DNA of 64,000 bases, taken from the NCBI GenBank assembly GCA_947165465.1, contig CAMVAM010000001.1:62001-126000 (forward strand). The letters are read 5' to 3'. This DNA is from an uncultured Candidatus Saccharibacteria bacterium. Its GTDB lineage: Bacteria > Patescibacteriota > Saccharimonadia > Saccharimonadales > Saccharimonadaceae. The notes beneath the pieces were generated by a model that was given only the letters and a program-made list of their open reading frames with translations, did not search any database and had not been told where the DNA came from. The translations under genes and the position numbers were made by a program. This document shows positions 59,446-64,000 of the stretch, in pieces. Each line of letters opens with the position of its first letter. Position 1 is the stretch's first letter.

Positions 59446-60714
59446 ATGGATAATTCGACAATTTCTAATATTAAAGCAAGACAAGTATTGGATTCACGTG
59501 GTAACCCGACCGTAGAAGCGGAAGTGTTTCTTGAAAACGGCGGTTATGGCCGTGCTATGGTGCCGTCCGGTGCTTCAACCGGTGCCGGTGAAGCCTTAGA
59601 GCTTCGTGATGATGATAAATCCCGCTACGGCGGAAAAGGTGTATTAAAGGCTGTCTGGAATGTAAATTCCAAGATTAAAGACGTCCTCGTAGGTAATACT
59701 TCAGATCTTCGCACGGTTGACGAAATGATGCTCGAGCTCGATGGCACGAAAAACAAATCCGGTCTTGGCGCCAACGCCATTCTTGCCGTTTCCCTTGCGA
59801 CTGCCAAAGCCAATGCTCGCGCCAATAAGCAACCATTTTATAAATATATTGCCAGTCTCGCCGGCACCGAAGATGAAATGTGTATCCCAATGCCGATGAT
59901 GAATGTGATGAATGGTGGTGAACACGCTTCCTGGGCAACCGATTTCCAAGAATATATGATTATTCCACGCGGAGCCGGCAATATCGCCGATGCGGTCCGC
60001 ATGGGCGCCGAAGTGTTTCATACACTAAAAAATGTTTTAAAGGATCGCGGTTATCCAACCACCGTTGGCGATGAAGGTGGTTACGCGCCAAAAGTCAAAG
60101 ACGGCAACAATGAGCCACTCGAATGCATCAAGCTCGCTGTCGAAAAAGCCGGCTACAAATTCGGTGACGATATTGCTATCGCCATGGACATCGCTGCCAG
60201 CGAATTTTACGACAAAGATCATTATGTCTTAAAGACTAATGGCGACTGGAAGACTGCCGAAGACATGATTAACTGGTACGACTGGATTATTAACAATTAT
60301 CCAGTGATTTCGATTGAAGATGGTCTTGCCGAAGACGACTGGGCCAACTGGAAGATCCTGACCGAGCGCATGGGCGACCGCATCCAGCTCGTGGGCGATG
60401 ATTTATTTGTCACTAATACCGAATTACTTGCCCGCGGTATCAAGGAAGGCGTTGCCAACGCAATCCTAATTAAACCAAATCAAATTGGTACGCTTTCTGA
60501 AACTATTGACGCAGTTTTGATGGCGAAAAAAGCCGGCTACAAGACCGTGATGTCGCACCGCTCCGGTGAAACTGAAGATGTCTCGATTGCGCACCTCGCA
60601 GTTGGTCTCGGCACTGGCCAAATCAAAACCGGTTCCCTCTCCCGCAGTGAGCGTATCGCAAAATATAACGAGCTCATCCGTATCGCTGATACGAATTCAA
60701 AACTCGGACTATAA
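59446..60714 (+). CDS. eno: Enolase
   Basis: 422 residues from the ATG at 59446, chosen because TATAAT (59434-59439) ends 6 nt before it; an ATG at 59428 lies upstream of that box. [64 protein letters not shown] and [10 protein letters not shown] are all normal. Converts 2-phosphoglycerate to PEP. Followed by structured element copy B, which probably ends the transcript. Confidence 0.98.
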   Translation: MDNSTISNIKARQVLDSRGNPTVEAEVFLENGGYGRAMVPSGASTGAGEALELRDDDKSRYGGKGVLKAVWNVNSKIKDVLVGNTSDLRTVDEMMLELDGTKNKSGLGANAILAVSLATAKANARANKQPFYKYIASLAGTEDEMCIPMPMMNVMNGGEHASWATDFQEYMIIPRGAGNIADAVRMGAEVFHTLKNVLKDRGYPTTVGDEGGYAPKVKDGNNEPLECIKLAVEKAGYKFGDDIAIAMDIAASEFYDKDHYVLKTNGDWKTAEDMINWYDWIINNYPVISIEDGLAEDDWANWKILTERMGDRIQLVGDDLFVTNTELLARGIKEGVANAILIKPNQIGTLSETIDAVLMAKKAGYKTVMSHRSGETEDVSIAHLAVGLGTGQIKTGSLSRSERIAKYNELIRIADTNSKLGL

Positions 60715-60717
60715 TAT

Positions 60718-60835
60718 GCAATAAAAAAATACCTATTGGGGTCGCGTCCGGTCAGCCCGTCGCCACGGGTGACCGGCGCTAAATCCTCGCGCTGCCGCGC
60801 TCCGGACTACCCCAAGTAGGTACTTTTTTATTGCA
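60718..60835 (+). repeat. Structured intergenic hairpin element, copy B
   Basis: Outer arms GCAATAAAAAAATACCTATT and AAGTAGGTACTTTTTTATTGC pair over about 24 bp, with T-runs both ways between convergent eno and the LOG gene. Inner hairpin 1 is CCGGTCA-G-CCCGT-CGCC-ACGGG-TGACCGG (60748-60776); hairpin 2 is GCGC-TGCC-GCGC (60789-60800). Same loops, bulge and order as copy A at 46418-46536, but in opposite orientation to the plus strand and with compensating stem bases. Confidence 0.78.
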
Positions 60836-60838
60836 TTG

Positions 60839-61546
60839 CTAGCTATCGAGTTTCGAAGCTTCGCGGAAGCCATCGTAGAAGTTCTCGGAAATTTTCGGGT
60901 GTCCAATCTTGTTGGCGGCCTTTACCACTTCTTTCACGTCATCCGTAATCTTAAAGATACCGGTATCTTTTTCATTAATCAAACCAAGTGTAATCATCTG
61001 CTTAATGATACGGTCAAAAGTCTTCCAATATTGCTTGCCGATTAAGAATACCGGCATCTTTGGCATTTTGGATTCCTGCATCAAACACAAAATCTCGGAG
61101 ATTTCGTCCATTGTGCCAAAACCGCCCGGGAAAAAGACGAAGACTTTTGATGCCATAGCAAGTGAAACTTTGCGAGCAAAGAAATATTCAAAAGTAATAC
61201 AGTCAGTGAGATATGGATTTGGGAATTGTTCGTGCTTCAAAGTAATATTTAAACCAACCGTTCGGCCACCAATTTCATAAGCGCCGTGTGAAGCCGCTTC
61301 CATGATTCCAGGACCACCACCAGTTACGACGGCGTGACCGTTCTTAGCTAGTAGTCCACCGAGTTCATAAGCCATTTTACAGTATTTATTATCTTGCGGT
61401 AATCTTGCGGAACCAAAAATCGTCACACCCTGCGGGAATGATCGCACGATTTGAAGCCCCATCGTTAAATCCTTAGCGTAAGCATTAGCCCGCTCAAGGT
61501 CAGCAATTGATAATTTCTTCAATATTTCTTCTTCACTCGGTAACAT
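60839..61546 (-). CDS. LOG-family (TIGR00730-like) Rossmann protein
   Basis: 235 residues. TIFGSARL, VTGGGPGIMEAASHGA and FPGGFGTMDEISEI are the nucleotide-binding and catalytic (PGGxGTxxE) signatures. Members hydrolyse nucleoside monophosphates to base plus ribose 5-phosphate, releasing cytokinin in some bacteria. Here it follows pfkB, rpe and rpiB on the same strand, so it could feed ribose 5-phosphate into that pathway. AAAGGAA precedes the ATG. Confidence 0.88.
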   Translation of the reverse strand: MLPSEEEILKKLSIADLERANAYAKDLTMGLQIVRSFPQGVTIFGSARLPQDNKYCKMAYELGGLLAKNGHAVVTGGGPGIMEAASHGAYEIGGRTVGLNITLKHEQFPNPYLTDCITFEYFFARKVSLAMASKVFVFFPGGFGTMDEISEILCLMQESKMPKMPVFLIGKQYWKTFDRIIKQMITLGLINEKDTGIFKITDDVKEVVKAANKIGHPKISENFYDGFREASKLDS

Positions 61547-61557
61547 ATTTTTCCTTT

Positions 61558-62526
61558 TTATAATTTTTGAATTGGCATTGGATGTAATTCTTCAGTTCCA
61601 GTTAGTATACCACGATTCGCGCCAATTTTGCGGACCACGGACGTGGAATTTGCCGAAGCGAAAATCAGCGATTGCCTAAACGAATGACCGGAGATATAGT
61701 GGGCGAGGAAACCTGAGCCAAATGCATCGCCAGCCCCCGTAGCGTCTTTAATTCTGGAATCTTCATAAATACCAAAGCGATAAATCTCACCGGTATCTTT
61801 TTTGCCGGCAATGCCGCCCATTGGGCCATCCGTGATAATTACGGTCGGAACATATTGGTTCAAATGATACATTAATTCGGTAAGTAGCACACCTGGTACG
61901 ATTTTCGACGCCTCGGATTTATTAACCAGTAAAATATCTACATCTTCCAGAAGTCCAATCAGTTTTTCCTTCTCGGCGAGCTCTTTAACGCCTGGGTTGA
62001 ACATGATTTTAGCACCGAGCTCTTTGGCTTTTTCAAAGAAACGCAGGAGCGTATTCATGTCACCACGAAGCGACGTAACATAAAGCCAATCCGGCTGAAT
62101 CAGTTCCAAATCTTTTTCGTTGAAATTGTCGAACGTTTCGCTAGCGCCACGGTAAGTCAGGATCGTGCGCTCGCCACCTTTAGAATCAAGCAAAATCACG
62201 GACGAGCCGGTATTTTTTCTGGTTACAAAATTCACATAGGAATTATCAATTTCTTCACGGTCGAGCACACGCATAATCGCTTCACCGGCAGAATCATGTG
62301 CGATGTTGCCGATAAAAATCGCTTCGTGCCCGTGGCGTGAAAACGTAATCGCTGAATTGATGCCACCGCCGCCAACTTCGTAGCTTAAAGAATCGATATC
62401 AACCTTAGTACCAACAAGGACATTCCCAAAAATCGCATCGCTACCAATTGTAGTCGGCGCGAGGTCATCGTGATCAATTAGATAAATATCCTGAAGTGCT
62501 GAGCCCAGTGAAACGATTCTTGCCAT
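61558..62526 (-). CDS. PfkB-family carbohydrate or nucleoside kinase
   Basis: 322 residues. YEVGGGGINSAITFSRHG near residue 50 (sugar-binding GG) and DATGAGDAFGSGFLAHY near residue 260 (catalytic Asp, PfkB signature 2) are clear. Substrate is not shown; ribokinase, adenosine kinase and fructokinase share this pattern. Its start overlaps the rpe stop as TAATG. Context with rpe, rpiB and gap suggests a pentose or nucleoside substrate. Confidence 0.85.
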   Translation of the reverse strand: MARIVSLGSALQDIYLIDHDDLAPTTIGSDAIFGNVLVGTKVDIDSLSYEVGGGGINSAITFSRHGHEAIFIGNIAHDSAGEAIMRVLDREEIDNSYVNFVTRKNTGSSVILLDSKGGERTILTYRGASETFDNFNEKDLELIQPDWLYVTSLRGDMNTLLRFFEKAKELGAKIMFNPGVKELAEKEKLIGLLEDVDILLVNKSEASKIVPGVLLTELMYHLNQYVPTVIITDGPMGGIAGKKDTGEIYRFGIYEDSRIKDATGAGDAFGSGFLAHYISGHSFRQSLIFASANSTSVVRKIGANRGILTGTEELHPMPIQKL

Positions 62527-63182
62527 TAGAGCACCACCCCACTTTTATCGATTTCGGAAACCAGTTGTTGATACATGTCGGCTGGGTTTTCGGCCTGTGA
62601 AATCGCCGAACCCACATTAATTACATCAAGATCTGCGTGAGCGAGTGCGCGGATATTGGTGATATTAGCCCCGCCATCCCAACCAATTTCGACTTCCGGT
62701 TTAATATTGCGAATCAGTGCAATCTTTTCCATTTGCATGAGGTCGGCCGGCGAGCCTTGGACGCCAAGTTGCCCGGCAAATACTAATACATGGTCAGCAG
62801 CTTCAATATATTGTTGCACGGCACCTGGATAAGTAGACGGGAGCAACGCTACGCCGCAATGAATATCCATCGCTTTTAATTGGTCAAAAATCGGAAGTAG
62901 ATTCTCGCTCGCTTCGGCGTGGAAAATCACCATGGATGGTGTCAGTTTCGAAATCGTATCCATGTATTCAGACGGCTTCGAAACCATCATATGTAGGTCG
63001 GTAATCCAGTTTTTTGGCCACCAAATGTTTGTGATATCAAGCGTACTAGTTGGCGCAAATACTCCGTCAGTTAAATCAATTTGCACGCGACGAGTGAAGA
63101 CGTTGATGCGTTCGGCTTGGTCGCGAAAATCCTTTTTATTATCGACTAAAATTGTTGGGATAATCGTCACTTCCCTAATCAT
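62526..63182 (-). CDS. rpe: Ribulose-phosphate 3-epimerase-like protein
   Basis: 218 residues, TIM-barrel length. IIPTILVDN, RVQIDLTDGVFAPT, TDLHMMVSKP, HAEAS and VEIGWDGGANITN follow RPE. The first metal ligand His (in HVDVMDG of standard RPE) is Gln here, while the Asp, second His and later Asp remain. So epimerase activity is likely but metal binding may differ. Overlaps rpiB by 8 nt and pfkB by TAATG. Confidence 0.8.
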   Translation of the reverse strand: MIREVTIIPTILVDNKKDFRDQAERINVFTRRVQIDLTDGVFAPTSTLDITNIWWPKNWITDLHMMVSKPSEYMDTISKLTPSMVIFHAEASENLLPIFDQLKAMDIHCGVALLPSTYPGAVQQYIEAADHVLVFAGQLGVQGSPADLMQMEKIALIRNIKPEVEIGWDGGANITNIRALAHADLDVINVGSAISQAENPADMYQQLVSEIDKSGVVL

Positions 63183-63627
63183 AATCTTCCCTTTCGTCTA
63201 AACGATTAATGCGGCGAATCCGCCGTTCAAAGCTTTGAAAATCGGTTTGAAGAAATGTTTTTACAATTTCTTCCATCGTTTCATCATTCGTCATAAAATG
63301 CGCAGATAAACATAGCACATTTGCGTCGTCATGTTCGCGGGCCAAAACTGCGGATTCAGTGCAATGACAATGCGCTGCGCGGATGCCTTTAAAACGATTT
63401 GCCTGTGCCGTAACGCCGTGCGCTGAATCGCAAATCAAAATCCCCATCGAACCAAAATTCTCGCGGACTTCTTTAGAAACGGCAATTGCCGGGTCATTAA
63501 AATCATCACCTTCGTGATATTCGTAGGCACCTTTATCGATAGCATTATAGCCATTGGCCTTCAAAAACTGCACCAAATGGTTTTTCTTCTCGAATCCTCG
63601 ATAGTCTGCTCCGATATAGACGTCCAT
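63175..63627 (-). CDS. rpiB: RpiB/LacAB-family sugar-phosphate isomerase, divergent
   Basis: 150 residues. The family frame is clear: YIGADYRGFEKK, GILICDSAHGVTAQANRFKGIRAA, AREHDDANVLCLSAH. The usual SDHAG reads ADYRG, so the ring-opening His is Tyr, and CGTG reads CDSA, keeping the catalytic Cys but not the Thr. It may still isomerise ribose 5-phosphate or act on another aldose phosphate. Overlaps gap as TAATG. Confidence 0.78.
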   Translation of the reverse strand: MDVYIGADYRGFEKKNHLVQFLKANGYNAIDKGAYEYHEGDDFNDPAIAVSKEVRENFGSMGILICDSAHGVTAQANRFKGIRAAHCHCTESAVLAREHDDANVLCLSAHFMTNDETMEEIVKTFLQTDFQSFERRIRRINRLDEREDYD

Positions 63628-64000
63628 TAATTATCCCCACCGAAATCAACCGTGAGCTCAACCAAACGATTTGAATAGCCCCACTCATTGTCGTACCATG
63701 CGACGACTTTAATCATATTGCCACCAACTACGTCAAGCAGTGGTAAATCGACGATGCAAGAACGTGGATCACCGATGAAATCAGAAGATACCAATTCTTC
63801 ATCAGTCACACCAATAATACCCTGATAATACTCTTCCTTAGCAATCTTTTTGAAGAATTCGGTTAGCTCTTCCTTGGTAGTTTGGCGCTTAATTACGGCA
63901 GTAATATCAGAAAGTGAAACTACTGGCGTTGGGACACGAACGGAAAGACCACTGAATTTGCCCTGTAAGCTTGGGATTGTGAGCGCAGCGGCTTTTGAAG
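63627..64000 (-). CDS. gap: Glyceraldehyde-3-phosphate dehydrogenase, C-terminal part
   Basis: Open from the right edge to TAA at 63627, about 123 residues seen. KAAALTIPSLQGKFSGLSVRVPTP, SSDFIGDPRSCIVDL and the end VVAWYDNEWGYSNRLVEL are diagnostic of the catalytic domain. The N-terminal NAD domain and active Cys lie outside. First visible gene of the gap-rpiB-rpe-pfkB cluster. Confidence 0.95.
   Translation of the reverse strand, partial: SKAAALTIPSLQGKFSGLSVRVPTPVVSLSDITAVIKRQTTKEELTEFFKKIAKEEYYQGIIGVTDEELVSSDFIGDPRSCIVDLPLLDVVGGNMIKVVAWYDNEWGYSNRLVELTVDFGGDN

Noticed and set aside
1-64000. Recoding of UGA as glycine (as in SR1/Gracilibacteria)
   Set aside because: TGA serves as the real stop at several ATGA overlaps, for example 36949-36952 and 15249-15252, and no gene reads through it.
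1-64000. CRISPR array, insertion sequence, integrase or prophage
   Set aside because: No regularly spaced repeats and no transposase, integrase or phage structural motif in any frame; only tRNA-end repeats and the two hairpin elements were seen.

Overview
This window looks like a stretch of a small-genome bacterium of the Candidate Phyla Radiation, most likely a Saccharibacterium (TM7). That is an inference from gene content, not from an rRNA gene. Support: a compact, mostly minus-strand genome of moderate GC; trimmed versions of standard enzymes (a 418-residue UvrC, a 405-residue ProRS without its editing insert); GatCAB transamidation; many sortase-type or single-pass surface proteins with lysine-rich inner tails; and TGA used as an ordinary stop codon. 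No phage, transposase, integrase or CRISPR array was found.

Layout. 0-5.6 kb: partial sortase, tRNA-Leu(CAA) with a duplicated 3' end, YdcF-like protein, GT4 glycosyltransferase plus CDP-alcohol phosphotransferase, a ribokinase-fold protein, xth, smpB. 5.6-11.4 kb: dnaE with two small membrane genes, galU, an HdeD-like protein. 11.5-16.5 kb: a five-gene envelope operon (Mur ligase, alpha/beta hydrolase, DegT aminotransferase, two FemAB proteins) in which every junction is a 4-nt ATGA overlap. 16.6-25.5 kb: manC, then a dispersed str operon (rpsJ, tuf, fusA) separated by a WG-repeat-like surface protein, a coiled-coil protein and a small unknown gene. 25.6-26.35 kb: no conventional gene; a predicted minus-strand transcript opposite small plus-strand ORFs with strong ribosome binding sites. 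26.4-32 kb: a gat operon containing a membrane-anchored HEPN-like protein, then murJ. 32-35.7 kb: PBP1A and a PIN-TRAM protein. 35.8-37.9 kb: a phosphoketolase encoded as two overlapping genes. 37.9-47.8 kb: uvrB, lysS, greA, proS, CPBP protease, rseP, uppS, frr, tsf, rpsB. 48-51.2 kb: a ClpP-like gene, L31 and two surface proteins. 51.2-54.3 kb: an island of unknown genes, a roughly 440-nt structured RNA with its own promoter and terminator, and tRNA-Leu(GAG). 54.3-59.4 kb: a membrane-anchored peptide-binding protein, secG, uvrC, a surface protein. 59.4-64 kb: enolase, a LOG protein and a pfkB-rpe-rpiB-gap cluster.

Expression seems to use two styles. Most housekeeping operons carry an extended -10 box (TGnTATAAT) ending only 6-7 nt before the start codon, which predicts leaderless mRNAs. 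A second set (manC, coiled-coil gene, clpP-like, unknown genes, tuf) has a -35 box, a 17-nt spacer, a 5' leader often with a hairpin, and a strong Shine-Dalgarno sequence. Central metabolism appears to combine pentose-phosphate enzymes, phosphoketolase and lower glycolysis. The strongest candidates for something new are the 440-nt RNA, a pair of intergenic elements whose stems covary, the two-gene phosphoketolase, the 25.6-26.3 kb sense/antisense locus, and an EF-G whose NKxD motif reads NKIN.
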